Origin: Photobacterium kishitanii
GTDB lineage: Bacteria; Pseudomonadota; Gammaproteobacteria; Enterobacterales; Vibrionaceae
DNA length: 56,979 bases
Reading direction: 5' to 3'
Assembly (NCBI RefSeq): GCF_003026355.1
Contig: NZ_PYON01000024.1
Location: 1 to 56,979, forward strand
Under the pieces are notes generated by a model that had not been told where the DNA came from, searched no databases, and was given only the letters and a program-made list of their open reading frames with translations. Both the position numbers and the translations under genes were made by a program. Positions 9,029 to 18,561 of the stretch are shown here, in pieces (position 1 is the first letter of the stretch; each line of letters opens with the position of its first letter).

Positions 9029-9901
9029 ATGAACGAAGATAACTCTCCAACAACTGAAGGTCCGAGTAGAAAGTCCTTCTTTGAACGTATTGGCCAACTT
9101 TTCCAAGGCGACCCACAAAACCGCGAGGAATTAGTTGAAGTATTCCGTGATTCGGAAGAAAACGATTTGATAGATCATGACACTCGCGACATGCTCGAAG
9201 GTGTAATGGAAATAGCCGAAATGCGAGTGCGAGACATTATGATCCCACGCTCACAAATGACTACTGTCGAGCGTTCTCAGAAGCTAGAAGATCTGATTGA
9301 TTTAATTGTTGAAGCCCAACACTCTCGCTACCCTGTTATTAGTGATGATAAAGACCATGTCGAAGGTATTTTATTAGCCAAAGACTTACTGCGTTATTTA
9401 TTACCTGATAGCGAGCCTTTTGATATCGATAAAGTATTACGTCCAGCGGTTGTAGTGCCGGAAAGTAAGCGCGTTGATCGACTATTAAAAGAATTCCGCG
9501 AAGAACGCTACCACATGGCAATTGTGGTTGATGAGTTTGGTGGGGTATCTGGTGTTATTACTATTGAAGATATTCTTGAACAAATCGTTGGTGAAATCGA
9601 AGATGAATTCGACGACGAAGAAGAGCAAGAAGTTCGTCAATTAAGTAAGCATACTTACGCAGTAAAAGCGCTAACAACCATTGAAGATTTCAATGAACTA
9701 TTCCAGACGTCATTCTGTGATGAGGAAGTCGATACTGTCGGCGGCCTTGTAATGATGAATTTTGGTCACCTGCCATCGCGCGGTGAAGTTGTTGAAGTTA
9801 ATGGTTATTCATTTAAAGTGACATCATCTGATAACCGCCGCGTTATCCAGTTACAAGTAACTGTTCCAGATGAAGCATTTCAACCGACCATTACTCCGTA
9901 A
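9029..9901 (+). CDS. corC: CBS-domain/CorC_HlyC protein CorC (YbeX)
   Basis: A 290-residue cytosolic protein (E. coli 292). An acidic N-terminus is followed by a CBS pair (about 65-190) and a C-terminal CorC_HlyC transporter-associated domain (about 205-285). In enterics CorC is linked to cobalt and magnesium efflux with CorA, and ybeX mutants also affect ribosome metabolism. It has no membrane helices of its own. It sits 83 bases after ybeY and its stop directly abuts the lnt start, so corC and lnt are probably co-translated. Confidence 0.93.
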   Translation: MNEDNSPTTEGPSRKSFFERIGQLFQGDPQNREELVEVFRDSEENDLIDHDTRDMLEGVMEIAEMRVRDIMIPRSQMTTVERSQKLEDLIDLIVEAQHSRYPVISDDKDHVEGILLAKDLLRYLLPDSEPFDIDKVLRPAVVVPESKRVDRLLKEFREERYHMAIVVDEFGGVSGVITIEDILEQIVGEIEDEFDDEEEQEVRQLSKHTYAVKALTTIEDFNELFQTSFCDEEVDTVGGLVMMNFGHLPSRGEVVEVNGYSFKVTSSDNRRVIQLQVTVPDEAFQPTITP

Positions 9902-11458
9902 ATGATGACAAAAAAAACATTAACCTTGTTGGGACAGCTGCTTGCAGCTGTCCCTGCAGGTGCAATTGCGACCCTATCTTTTGCACCTTATAACTACGCA
10001 TTTATTGCCCCATTAACACTAATTCTGTTTTTCTTTTTACTACAGAAACAATCACCTAAACGCTCTGCACTGATTGGCTTTTTTTATGGTCTAGGCATGT
10101 TTGGTACTGGCATCAGCTGGGTACATGTCAGCATTGATACCTTTGGTGGTATGCCTAAAATTGCCAGTATGTTCTTAATGTGCTTACTAATTAGTTACTT
10201 AGCGCTTTACCCGGCGTTATTTGGCTACTTATTTAATCGCTTTAATCGTCAGCGCCCTTTCCATCAATTATTGCTTTCAGGGCCTGTTATTTGGCTGGTG
10301 CTTGATTGGATCCGTGGTTGGCTATTTACTGGTTTCCCTTGGTTATGGATGGGCTACAGTCAGCTCAATACACCATTGGCACACTTTGCACCGATCTTTG
10401 GTGTCGAAGGTATAACCCTTGCTCTCGTACTGATCTCTGGATCAATTGTCGCAACCCTTTATTACCGTAACTGGCGCCCATTACTGGTGGCGATTTTGGT
10501 GGCGATATTAGCCGTATTAGCCGGTATTCCGCAGTGGGTAAAACCCGATCCTAAACACAGTGTGACTGTTGCTCTTATTCAAGGCAATATTTCTCAAGAA
10601 GAGAAATGGCTACCAAGTCATCGTTGGCCAACCTTGATGAAATACATGGATCTTACCCGTGATAATTGGGGTGCAGATCTCATCATTTGGCCAGAAGCGG
10701 CCATCCCTGCACTTGAAGAAGAAATTCCAACCTTCTTACAAAATCTTGATGCCGCCGCACGTGCCAATAACAGCACTGTGATCACTGGCATTTTAGATCA
10801 AAAAGCAGACGGTGAGTTTTTCAATAATATTTTGACACTGGGTGTCGATGCCGATGGTCCGTATAACTACAACACCGCGACTCGCTACACTAAACACCAT
10901 CTATTACCTTTTGGTGAATTTGTACCGTTTGCGAGTATTTTACGCCCATTAGCGCCATTCTTTAATCTACCGATGTCATCGTTTAGCCGTGGCGCCTATA
11001 TTCAACCGAATATTCAAGCTCATGGTTATTCAATTGCACCCGCACTGTGTTATGAGATTGCATTTGGTGAACAAATTCGTGAAAACGTCACTAAAAAAAC
11101 TGAGTTACTGCTCACGCTTTCTAATGATGCATGGTTTGGTCACTCTATTGGACCGTTCCAACACATGCAAATTGCCCAAATGCGAGCGCTAGAACTTGGC
11201 AAGCCGCTACTACGTGGAACAAATACCGGTATTACAGCAGTTGTTGACCATAACGGTCATATCACTAAAGAATTACCGCAATTTGTCACTGGCGTATTAA
11301 AAGATAAAGTTATTCCAACCATTGGAATGACACCCTATACCACATTAGGCAGCTGGCCATTATACGGCTACTGTTTATGGGCATTAGCGCTATCTTGGAT
11401 CCTTATTCGACGTAAACGCGGACATTTTCGTGACTTACGCTCAGCGGAAAAAGCATAA
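9902..11458 (+). CDS. lnt: Apolipoprotein N-acyltransferase (Lnt)
   Basis: A 518-residue inner membrane enzyme that adds the third acyl chain to the N-terminal Cys of lipoproteins. It has about six membrane helices in the first 210 residues, a periplasmic nitrilase-like domain, and a final helix near residues 490-507. The catalytic triad is visible as E265 (IIWPEAAIP), K331 (TKHHLLPFGEF) and C383 (ALCYEIAF), matching E. coli E267/K335/C387. The first ATG at 9902 directly follows the corC stop; a second ATG at 9905 is equally possible. A terminator follows. Confidence 0.96.
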   Translation: MMTKKTLTLLGQLLAAVPAGAIATLSFAPYNYAFIAPLTLILFFFLLQKQSPKRSALIGFFYGLGMFGTGISWVHVSIDTFGGMPKIASMFLMCLLISYLALYPALFGYLFNRFNRQRPFHQLLLSGPVIWLVLDWIRGWLFTGFPWLWMGYSQLNTPLAHFAPIFGVEGITLALVLISGSIVATLYYRNWRPLLVAILVAILAVLAGIPQWVKPDPKHSVTVALIQGNISQEEKWLPSHRWPTLMKYMDLTRDNWGADLIIWPEAAIPALEEEIPTFLQNLDAAARANNSTVITGILDQKADGEFFNNILTLGVDADGPYNYNTATRYTKHHLLPFGEFVPFASILRPLAPFFNLPMSSFSRGAYIQPNIQAHGYSIAPALCYEIAFGEQIRENVTKKTELLLTLSNDAWFGHSIGPFQHMQIAQMRALELGKPLLRGTNTGITAVVDHNGHITKELPQFVTGVLKDKVIPTIGMTPYTTLGSWPLYGYCLWALALSWILIRRKRGHFRDLRSAEKA

Positions 11459-11463
11459 ACTCT

Positions 11464-11494
11464 AAGGTGAAGCTAATAACTTCACCTTTTTTTA
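11464..11494 (+). terminator. Rho-independent terminator after lnt
   Basis: AAGGTGAAG (11464-11472) pairs with CTTCACCTT (11480-11488) and is followed by a run of T. Confidence 0.9.
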
Positions 11495-11579
11495 CGGTTA
11501 GTTTATTGTAGTTTCATTGTCCAATAACAACAGCCATCCCGCAGGCTTCAATTGCCAACGGCGAGATAAGGAACAACAG

Positions 11580-12323
11580 ATGAAAACAACGACTAAAATT
11601 TTTACCACTTTGTGTTCATTATTAATGCTGATGCTATCAACACAGGTACTTGCTCAAGAGCAACAAAATGACACCAAAGATGCATTAGCACATTTTTACA
11701 AATCCCCACAAACACAACCTTTTTTCCATTCTGCTTATGGATATGCTGTTTTTCCATCTGTGGGTAAAGGTGGCTTTTGGGTTGGTGGCGCTTACGGCTC
11801 TGGCGTGGTATTTAAAGCGAATAAAGCGATGGGGTTTGCTAAGTTATACCAACTATCGATTGGATTACAATTTGGTGGTCAAGCCTTTAGCGAAATATTG
11901 TTCTTCCAAGATAAGCGCGCTTACGATCGCTTTATTGATGGTGGCCTAGAATTAGATGCCCAAGCATCAGCTGTAGCCTTAGATGAAGGCGCATCGGCTA
12001 AAGTCGGTACCGCAGGCGCTGGTATGAATGCTGGCAGTGACTACATGACTAAAAGCTATATCAATGGTGTTGCTATCTTTACCCGCACTAAAGGTGGCGC
12101 AATGATTGAAGCATCGTTAGCTGGTCAAAAATTCACTTATGAACCAATGACAGCTGCTACGCGTGAAATCAAAGGCTATGATCAGGTACTGCCTGAATTT
12201 AATCACGATAACCAGCCCACTCAAACAGCTCCTCAGCAGCAACAACTGCAAAAGCCGGCCAATACCATTAAAGCCGCAGATTCAGCAGTGGTGGTTGATA
12301 CGATTGAACAACCTGACTATTAA
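11580..12323 (+). CDS. Exported SYLF-domain (Ysc84-like) lipid-binding protein
   Basis: A 247-residue protein with a signal peptide (basic MKTTTK, hydrophobic core, cleavage near VLAQ at about residue 26) followed by a SYLF/Ysc84 domain, recognisable by GYAVFPSVGKGGFWVGGAYG. Bacterial SYLF proteins are periplasmic and thought to bind lipids; the physiological role is unknown. The C-terminus is Gln-rich (PQQQQLQKP) and probably disordered. The ATG at 11580 has AAGGA seven bases upstream; the frame is open to 11517, but the extra residues would bury the signal peptide. It is a single-gene unit with terminators on both sides. Confidence 0.85.
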   Translation: MKTTTKIFTTLCSLLMLMLSTQVLAQEQQNDTKDALAHFYKSPQTQPFFHSAYGYAVFPSVGKGGFWVGGAYGSGVVFKANKAMGFAKLYQLSIGLQFGGQAFSEILFFQDKRAYDRFIDGGLELDAQASAVALDEGASAKVGTAGAGMNAGSDYMTKSYINGVAIFTRTKGGAMIEASLAGQKFTYEPMTAATREIKGYDQVLPEFNHDNQPTQTAPQQQQLQKPANTIKAADSAVVVDTIEQPDY

Positions 12324-12350
12324 TCGTTTACTTTTAGAAAATATAAATAA

Positions 12351-12381
12351 AAACGCAGCGTTTATAGCGCTGCGTTTTTTT
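12351..12381. terminator. Bidirectional terminator between the SYLF gene and ybeL
   Basis: AAACGCAGCG and CGCTGCGTTT form the stem around TTTATAG; a T run follows on the + strand and an A run precedes it, so it can serve both convergent genes. Confidence 0.88.
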
Positions 12382-12406
12382 ATTGATATAAGTAACGCAC
12401 AAACCA

Positions 12407-12976
12407 TTATGGGTTTAATGGCAAACGTGAAAAGTGCTTACAGCCACATTTTACACACGGCTCAATACGCGTAACATGAGTGATCATTTCAGAATGACCA
12501 CATTGCTCACACACAAGATTACCTAATCCAACCAGTTCACCGGCTTGGTAAACACCTTTATGTTGAATATCTTCCATTACTTCAATCCACTCTAATTGAG
12601 TCTTATCGGTAATTTCGGCTAAATTCTTCCAAATACTTTCACTAACTAATTTGTAAAATGGACTTTCACTGAATGGTTCAGAGCTACTTTTTACTTCTTC
12701 AGTAAAGGTTTTTAAATCGCTTTTGACATAAGCTTCAATTAATGACAACTCATCTTTTGTCATATCACTAGCAGCTTTGCCGTAAAGCTCAGTCGTTTTA
12801 AGATCACTTTTGATATATGCTTCAATCAATGCCAGCTCATCTTTCGTCATATCGCTGGCCGCTTTGCCATAAAGCTCAGTCATCTTAAAAAACTTCTTTA
12901 GCTCTTCTGGACTATGCTTAAGCGCTTCAGTTACTTTTTCTAATACTGCTTCATACTGCTTTTGTTGCTTAGTCAT
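12407..12976 (-). CDS. ybeL: Zinc-ribbon protein YbeL (DUF1451) with an internal duplication
   Basis: A 189-residue cytosolic protein: a helical, charged N-terminal half and a C-terminal zinc ribbon with two Cys pairs (CEQCGH and CVKCGC). E. coli ybeL lies in the same place, divergent from leuS; its function is unknown. A strong ribosome site (GGAGG) precedes the ATG. Unusually, 29 residues beginning KAASDMTKDEL occur twice in tandem (DNA period 87 bp, for example CATATC at 12761 and 12848), differing at only a few positions. From memory, E. coli YbeL has one copy. Confidence 0.88.
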   Translation of the reverse strand: MTKQQKQYEAVLEKVTEALKHSPEELKKFFKMTELYGKAASDMTKDELALIEAYIKSDLKTTELYGKAASDMTKDELSLIEAYVKSDLKTFTEEVKSSSEPFSESPFYKLVSESIWKNLAEITDKTQLEWIEVMEDIQHKGVYQAGELVGLGNLVCEQCGHSEMITHVTRIEPCVKCGCKHFSRLPLNP

Positions 12977-13063
12977 GGGATTAATCCTCCGCCAATGTGC
13001 GAAATAATTACGTAATTACGTCCAAATACAAGATTAAGGTCGCCGAATCGCTATCAGCTATTG

Positions 13064-13094
13064 TTGACACCTTTACCTTTGGTTATCCTATGTC
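13064..13094 (+). promoter_or_regulatory. Probable leuS promoter
   Basis: A perfect -35 TTGACA (13064-13069) lies upstream of leuS. The -10 is weak; the best candidates are TATGTC at 13089 or overlapping hexamers at about 17-19 bases spacing. Confidence 0.4.
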
Positions 13095-13145
13095 GATTAC
13101 AATGAATGTGTTTGTATTAAACTCACAAAATTCTGGATGTCATCG

Positions 13146-15719
13146 ATGCAAGAACAATATCGTCCACAGGACATTGAACAAAAAGTTCAAGAACATTGGG
13201 ATAACAATAAGACCTTTGTTGTTAGTGAAGACCCTAATAAAGAAAAATTCTACTGTCTCTCCATGTTCCCGTACCCAAGTGGTCGCTTGCACATGGGTCA
13301 CGTGCGTAACTACACTATCGGTGATGTTATCTCTCGCTACCAACGCTTACAAGGCAAAAATGTCATGCAGCCAATTGGTTGGGATGCATTTGGTCTACCA
13401 GCAGAGAATGCAGCGGTTAAAAATAACACTGCACCAGCGCCTTGGACTTACGAAAACATCGAATACATGAAGAACCAACTTAAGCTATTAGGCTTTGGTT
13501 ACGATTGGAGCCGTGAATTCGCAACGTGTACTCCAGAGTACTACCGTTGGGAACAAGAATTCTTCACTAAACTGTACAACAAAGGCTTGGTTTACAAGAA
13601 GACATCTTCTGTAAACTGGTGTCCTAATGACCAAACTGTACTTGCAAATGAGCAAGTAGAAGATGGTTGTTGCTGGCGTTGTGATACCCCTGTTGAACAA
13701 AAAGAGATTCCACAGTGGTTCATTAAAATTACTGAATACGCACAAGAGCTACTTGATGATCTTGATACCCTTGATGGCTGGCCAGAAATGGTTAAAACCA
13801 TGCAACGTAACTGGATTGGTCGCTCTGAAGGTGTAGAACTAACTTTTAAAGTTAAAGGTCAAGACGATTTAGAAGTTTACACTACCCGTCCTGATACCCT
13901 AATGGGTGTGACGTTTGTTAGTATTGCTGCGGGTCACCCTCTAGCAGCCAAAGCAGCAGAGAATAACCCAGCATTAGCAACCTTTATCGATGAATGCCGT
14001 AACACCAAAGTTGCAGAAGCTGAACTTGCAACGATGGAAAAGAAAGGCATGGATACAGGCTTAACCGCTATCCATCCACTAGATGGTCGTGAAGTACCAG
14101 TATACGTTGCTAACTTCGTATTAATGGATTACGGCACAGGTGCGGTAATGGCCGTTCCAGCTCACGATCAACGTGACTTTGAATTTGCAACTAAATACAA
14201 CATCGATATCATGGCGGTTATTAAGCCAGAAGACGGTAGCGAGTTTGATATTTCTGAAGCGGCATACACCGAAAAAGGTGTGCTATTCAATTCAGGTGAA
14301 TTCGACGGTCTAAACTTCCAACAAGCTTTCGATGCGATTGCAGCGAAACTTGAAGCTGACGCTAAAGGCAAGAAAACCGTTAACTTCCGTCTACGTGACT
14401 GGGGTGTTTCTCGTCAACGTTACTGGGGTGCTCCAATTCCAATGGTAACGACTGAAGACGGTCAGGTTCACCCTGTAGCCGCTGACCAGTTACCTGTTCT
14501 ACTACCAGAAGATGTAGTAATGGATGGTGTAACTAGCCCAATTAAAGCTGATAAAGAGTGGGCAAAAACCACCTTTAATGGCGAACCAGCATTACGTGAA
14601 ACCGATACCTTTGACACCTTTATGGAGTCATCTTGGTACTACGCACGTTACTGTTCACCACAAGCTGACGATATTCTTGATCCAGCAAAGGCAAACTACT
14701 GGCTACCCGTTGATCAATATGTTGGTGGTATTGAGCACGCTTGTATGCACCTATTGTACTCACGTTTCTTCCACAAATTACTCCGTGATGCTGGTTACGT
14801 AACCTCTGATGAACCATTTAAGCAACTACTATGTCAAGGTATGGTATTGGCTGATGCGTTCTTCTACACTACCGAAAAAGGTGGTAAAGAGTGGGTTGCG
14901 CCAACAGATGTAACGGTTGAGCGTGACGGCAAAGGTCGTATTACAACAGCCGTTGACTCTCAAGGTCACAATGTTGAGCACTCAGGCATGATCAAAATGT
15001 CTAAGTCTAAGAACAACGGTATCGACCCACAAGAGATGGTAGACAAGTACGGTGCTGATACAGTACGTCTATTTATGATGTTTGCATCACCAGCCGATAT
15101 GACCCTTGAATGGCAAGAGTCAGGCGTTGAAGGTGCTAACCGTTTCCTTAAGCGTGTTTGGAAATTAGTTCGTGAACATGCAGGCAAAGGTGTAGCAGAA
15201 GCGGTTGATACAGCAGCACTAAGCAGCGATCAAAAAGCACTTCGTCGTGATATCCATAAAACTATTGCTAAAGTAAGCGATGATATTGGTCGTCGTCAGA
15301 CATTCAATACTGCTATTGCTGCAATTATGGAATTAATGAACAAGCTAGCTAAAGCACCACAAGAATCAGCACAAGATCGTGCTATTCTTGATGAAGCACT
15401 AAAAGCTATTGTTACTATGCTTTACCCAATGACACCGCATATCTGTTTTGAAATGTGGCAAGCACTTGGTCAAACAGACATTGACCATGCAGTATGGCCA
15501 CAAGCTGATGCAGCAGCATTGGTTGAAGATGAAAAACTGATCATTGTGCAGGTTAACGGTAAACTACGTGCTAAATTAACGGTAGCAGCAGACGCAACCA
15601 AAGAGCAAGTAGAAGCACTCGCTATGACTGAAGAAGGCGTAACACGCTTTACTGATGGCAATACCGTACGTAAAGTTATTTATGTACCAGGTAAACTGCT
15701 GAACATCGTAGCAAACTAA
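13146..15719 (+). CDS. leuS: Leucyl-tRNA synthetase
   Basis: An 857-residue class I synthetase (E. coli 860) that charges tRNA-Leu, including the six UAG isoacceptors at the start of this window. The HIGH motif is HMGH (49-52, in [11 protein letters not shown]); the CP1 editing domain follows, and the KMSKS loop is intact (MIKMSKSKN, about residue 616). The start at 13146 gives the conserved N-terminus MQEQYRP; an in-frame ATG at 13137 adds only MSS. It heads the leuS-lptE-holA group, although a terminator after leuS separates it from lptE. Confidence 0.97.
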   Translation: MQEQYRPQDIEQKVQEHWDNNKTFVVSEDPNKEKFYCLSMFPYPSGRLHMGHVRNYTIGDVISRYQRLQGKNVMQPIGWDAFGLPAENAAVKNNTAPAPWTYENIEYMKNQLKLLGFGYDWSREFATCTPEYYRWEQEFFTKLYNKGLVYKKTSSVNWCPNDQTVLANEQVEDGCCWRCDTPVEQKEIPQWFIKITEYAQELLDDLDTLDGWPEMVKTMQRNWIGRSEGVELTFKVKGQDDLEVYTTRPDTLMGVTFVSIAAGHPLAAKAAENNPALATFIDECRNTKVAEAELATMEKKGMDTGLTAIHPLDGREVPVYVANFVLMDYGTGAVMAVPAHDQRDFEFATKYNIDIMAVIKPEDGSEFDISEAAYTEKGVLFNSGEFDGLNFQQAFDAIAAKLEADAKGKKTVNFRLRDWGVSRQRYWGAPIPMVTTEDGQVHPVAADQLPVLLPEDVVMDGVTSPIKADKEWAKTTFNGEPALRETDTFDTFMESSWYYARYCSPQADDILDPAKANYWLPVDQYVGGIEHACMHLLYSRFFHKLLRDAGYVTSDEPFKQLLCQGMVLADAFFYTTEKGGKEWVAPTDVTVERDGKGRITTAVDSQGHNVEHSGMIKMSKSKNNGIDPQEMVDKYGADTVRLFMMFASPADMTLEWQESGVEGANRFLKRVWKLVREHAGKGVAEAVDTAALSSDQKALRRDIHKTIAKVSDDIGRRQTFNTAIAAIMELMNKLAKAPQESAQDRAILDEALKAIVTMLYPMTPHICFEMWQALGQTDIDHAVWPQADAAALVEDEKLIIVQVNGKLRAKLTVAADATKEQVEALAMTEEGVTRFTDGNTVRKVIYVPGKLLNIVAN

Positions 15720-15767
15720 TCAAGGTTACTTTACTTTGTTAGCTCAGCTAACATTGACAATAACCTC

Positions 15768-15798
15768 AAGATCCCCGCTTTTGCGGGGATCTTTATAA
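15768..15798 (+). terminator. Rho-independent terminator after leuS
   Basis: AAGATCCCCGC (15768-15778) pairs perfectly with GCGGGGATCTT (15783-15793) around TTTT. The T-tract is short and interrupted (TTTAT), so read-through into lptE is likely. Confidence 0.85.
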
Positions 15799-15859
15799 TT
15801 ACGGTCATATTTAATTTTGCGCCCAGCGCACCTTCTTTTATTTCAAGGAGCTGACTTTC

Positions 15860-16513
15860 GTGAAAAGTTTTTTCTCGGCCAACAGCCTAACTCGACTACT
15901 TATCATCACTCTTCTCGCGCTTACAACAGCTTCTTGTGGCTTTCACCTCCGTGGTAACTACATGCTACCAGAAGGAATTGCTAAGCTATCGCTAACCAGT
16001 TTTGACCCCTACGGTAAATTAACCCGTATGGTAAAATACCAATTTAAATTGCATGGTATTGAAGAAGTTAAACCTGCAGCAACAGTACCAAACCTTAATA
16101 TCACCAGTGAATCAACGGGCGACAGTACGTTATCTCTGTATCAAAATAACGGTAAAGCAGAATACGACTTAACCTTAACCGTAAACTACACCGTGACAAT
16201 TCCGAACCAAGGTATTGAGCAGTTTAGTACTAAAGTAACCCGTACTTTCTTAGATAACCCACTTTCAGCATTAGCAAAATCAGTAGAACGTGATGAGTTA
16301 ATTGATGTTATGCGTGAACAAGCAGCGCAACAAATCATGCGTAAACTTGCACGTCTAACGACTGTCTTTAATAAGATGGAAGAAGATAAGTTAAACGCTG
16401 AATTAAACCAAATTTTGCATAACCAAAAAGTATCAATTAAAGATGGCAGTACTACTACCATCACGACCACTCCTGCGGTTATACATAAAAAACAAGATCA
16501 CAACGCGCAATGA
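15860..16513 (+). CDS. lptE: LPS-assembly lipoprotein LptE
   Basis: A 217-residue outer-membrane lipoprotein that plugs the LptD barrel and helps insert LPS. A lipoprotein signal ends in the lipobox TTASC, with Cys26 acylated by Lnt (encoded upstream). The body keeps the LptE pattern CGFHLRG at the mature N-terminus and FLDNPLSALAK further on. The start is GTG at 15860 with AAGGAG upstream. The last ~30 residues are Thr/Lys-rich and probably disordered. Its stop overlaps the holA start by four bases (ATGA). Confidence 0.92.
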   Translation: MKSFFSANSLTRLLIITLLALTTASCGFHLRGNYMLPEGIAKLSLTSFDPYGKLTRMVKYQFKLHGIEEVKPAATVPNLNITSESTGDSTLSLYQNNGKAEYDLTLTVNYTVTIPNQGIEQFSTKVTRTFLDNPLSALAKSVERDELIDVMREQAAQQIMRKLARLTTVFNKMEEDKLNAELNQILHNQKVSIKDGSTTTITTTPAVIHKKQDHNAQ

Positions 16514-17538
16514 GAGTCTACCCTGAACAACTGACGCAGCAACTAACAAAGGGCCTGCGTCAGGCTTATTTACTGTTTGGTAATGAGCTATTATTAAAAC
16601 AAGAAGCGGGCGATAGCATCAAGCACATCGCCCAACAACAAGGCTTCCTAGAACGCCATGCTTTCACTATCGATAATAGTATTGATTGGAATGCAGTTTT
16701 AGATTGCTGCCATGCAATGAGCTTATTTTCAGCCCAACAAATTATCGAGCTTGAAATTGCAGAAACAGGCTTAAATACCAATCAAGCCAAAGCATTACTT
16801 GAAGTCATTGACGCACTTAATCCTGATATTTTATTAATTATTACTGGGCCACGGATTAATAAAAAGCAAGAAAGTACCAAGTGGTTTAAAGCCCTCGATA
16901 TCATTGGGCTATATGTACCGTGTAATACCCCTGATCCGCGTCAAATGCCACGCTTTATTCAAAGCCGTTGTCAGTTATTAGGCTTAAAGCCAGATCATGA
17001 ATCGGTACAAATGTTAGCACAATGGCACGAAGGTAATTTACTCGCGCTATCTCAAAGCTTACATAAATTAGTGCTGCTTTATCCTGATGGCATTTTAACT
17101 ATTGTGCGGTTACAAGAGGCATTAAGTCGTCATAATCACTACACACCCTTTCAATTAATAGACGCGCTATTAGCCGGGCAAGCTAAACGTAGCCAACGAA
17201 TATTGCGTCAATTACAAGCGGAAGGTGTTGAAGCAACGATTTTATTACGAACTTTACAGCGTGAATTGACCCAACTGTATAAAATGCAAGAAATGGGAAA
17301 AAAAGGTACGCCTTTAAACCTCATTTTTGAACAATTTAGAATATGGCAAAACCGCCGTGAAATATATGTTGGAGCACTACATCGACTACCGCTTACGACC
17401 TTAGTCATGATTCTTCGACAACTGACATTATTAGAAATCCAAGTTAAAACGGACTATGACACTCAACCATGGCCAGCCTTAAGCTGCCTATGCGCTGAAA
17501 TGTGTGGTATTCCAACCCATTTACAACCGTTGAATTAG
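16510..17538 (+). CDS. holA: DNA polymerase III subunit delta
   Basis: A 342-residue protein equal in length to E. coli HolA (343). It is the clamp-loader subunit that opens the beta sliding clamp. The N-terminal segment YLLFGNELLLKQEA is the family signature. Translationally coupled to lptE by an ATGA overlap. In E. coli nadD follows directly; here there is only a 222-base gap before rsfS. Confidence 0.95.
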   Translation: MRVYPEQLTQQLTKGLRQAYLLFGNELLLKQEAGDSIKHIAQQQGFLERHAFTIDNSIDWNAVLDCCHAMSLFSAQQIIELEIAETGLNTNQAKALLEVIDALNPDILLIITGPRINKKQESTKWFKALDIIGLYVPCNTPDPRQMPRFIQSRCQLLGLKPDHESVQMLAQWHEGNLLALSQSLHKLVLLYPDGILTIVRLQEALSRHNHYTPFQLIDALLAGQAKRSQRILRQLQAEGVEATILLRTLQRELTQLYKMQEMGKKGTPLNLIFEQFRIWQNRREIYVGALHRLPLTTLVMILRQLTLLEIQVKTDYDTQPWPALSCLCAEMCGIPTHLQPLN

Positions 17539-17760
17539 TCTCAATACAGGTCAAAATCGCGACTTTTTGCCCATTTGAACTAAATCACCAAACAAACATG
17601 TGAAAAAATACCGTCTGAACCTTGTCCGCTTATCGCTGTCTGATAAGAGCATGGTATACTGCGGCACAATTCAAGGTCAGTATGTCTATTTGACATTACC
17701 GATGCTACTTATAGCGTCATTCGGCCAATACTATACTAACACTCAAGTGAGGGAATCCCT
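17539..17760 (+). other. holA-rsfS gap where nadD would be expected
   Basis: A 222-base intergenic stretch. I see no open frame resembling nicotinate-nucleotide adenylyltransferase and no recognisable nadD remnant. It probably carries a promoter for the rsfS operon and ends with the ribosome site TGAGGGA (17748-17754). Confidence 0.7.
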
Positions 17761-18078
17761 TTGCAGGTTCAAGAACTACACGATTTCATTGTTGATAAAA
17801 TTGACGACATTAAAGCACAAGATATCGTAACTATTGATGTTCGCGGTAAATCAAGCATCACCGATTTTATGGTTATCTGTACTGGTACATCTAACCGTCA
17901 CGTGGTATCTGTTGCAGATCACGTAAATAAAGAATCTAAATTAATTGATTTTCCTCCATTTGGCATCAGTGGCGAAAAAGAAGGTCAATGGGTTATCGTT
18001 GATATGGGCAATGTTATGCTACATATCATGCAAGAAGATGCACGTGAGCTATACCAACTGGAGAAGCTTTGGAGCTAA
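17761..18078 (+). CDS. rsfS: Ribosomal silencing factor RsfS (YbeB)
   Basis: A 105-residue protein, the same size as E. coli RsfS, aligning along its whole length (GKSSITDFMVICTGTSNRHV in the middle, MQEDARELYQLEKLWS at the end). It binds L14 of the 50S subunit and blocks subunit joining during starvation. The start is TTG at 17761, six bases after TGAGGGA; there is no in-frame ATG until well into the conserved domain. It begins the rsfS-rlmH-mrdA-mrdB-rlpA operon. Confidence 0.94.
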   Translation: MQVQELHDFIVDKIDDIKAQDIVTIDVRGKSSITDFMVICTGTSNRHVVSVADHVNKESKLIDFPPFGISGEKEGQWVIVDMGNVMLHIMQEDARELYQLEKLWS

Positions 18079-18084
18079 TTGACC

Positions 18085-18555
18085 ATGAAGCTTCAACTGA
18101 TTGCTGTTGGTACTAAAATGCCAAAATGGGTTGAGGAGGGTTATAAAGAATATAGCCGCCGCTTCCCTAAAGATATGCCACTGGAATTAATTGAAATTTC
18201 AGCGGGAAAGCGTGGTAAAAATGCTGACATTGCTCGAATTCTACAAAAAGAAGGCGAAGCGATGTTAGCAGCGGTAGCTAAAGGTAACCGCATCGTCACG
18301 CTAGATATTCCAGGAAAACGCTGGGATACCGGAGAATTGGCACAACAATTGGATGCATGGAAGCTAGATGGACGTGATGTATCAATTTTGATCGGCGGGC
18401 CAGAAGGACTTTCTCCTGCATGCAAGGCAGCGGCAGAACAAAGCTGGTCATTATCACCCTTGACTTTACCACACCCATTGGTGCGCGTGGTAATGGCAGA
18501 AAGCTTATACCGTGCATGGAGTGTCACGGCTAACCATCCGTACCACAGGGAATAA
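18085..18555 (+). CDS. rlmH: 23S rRNA pseudouridine-1915 N3-methyltransferase RlmH
   Basis: A 156-residue SPOUT methyltransferase (E. coli 155) acting on pseudouridine 1915 in helix 69 of 23S rRNA. The trefoil-knot motif [13 protein letters not shown] and the C-terminal [19 protein letters not shown] are present. The ATG at 18085 gives the conserved [13 protein letters not shown]; the TTG at 18079 abutting the rsfS stop is in frame but less likely. GGAG at 18071 serves as ribosome site. Confidence 0.96.
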   Translation: MKLQLIAVGTKMPKWVEEGYKEYSRRFPKDMPLELIEISAGKRGKNADIARILQKEGEAMLAAVAKGNRIVTLDIPGKRWDTGELAQQLDAWKLDGRDVSILIGGPEGLSPACKAAAEQSWSLSPLTLPHPLVRVVMAESLYRAWSVTANHPYHRE

Positions 18556-18561
18556 TCATAA

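Noticed and set aside
17600..17830. 76-residue frame in the holA-rsfS gap, considered as a nadD remnant
   Set aside because: It shows no nucleotidyltransferase motif and overlaps the start of rsfS in another frame.
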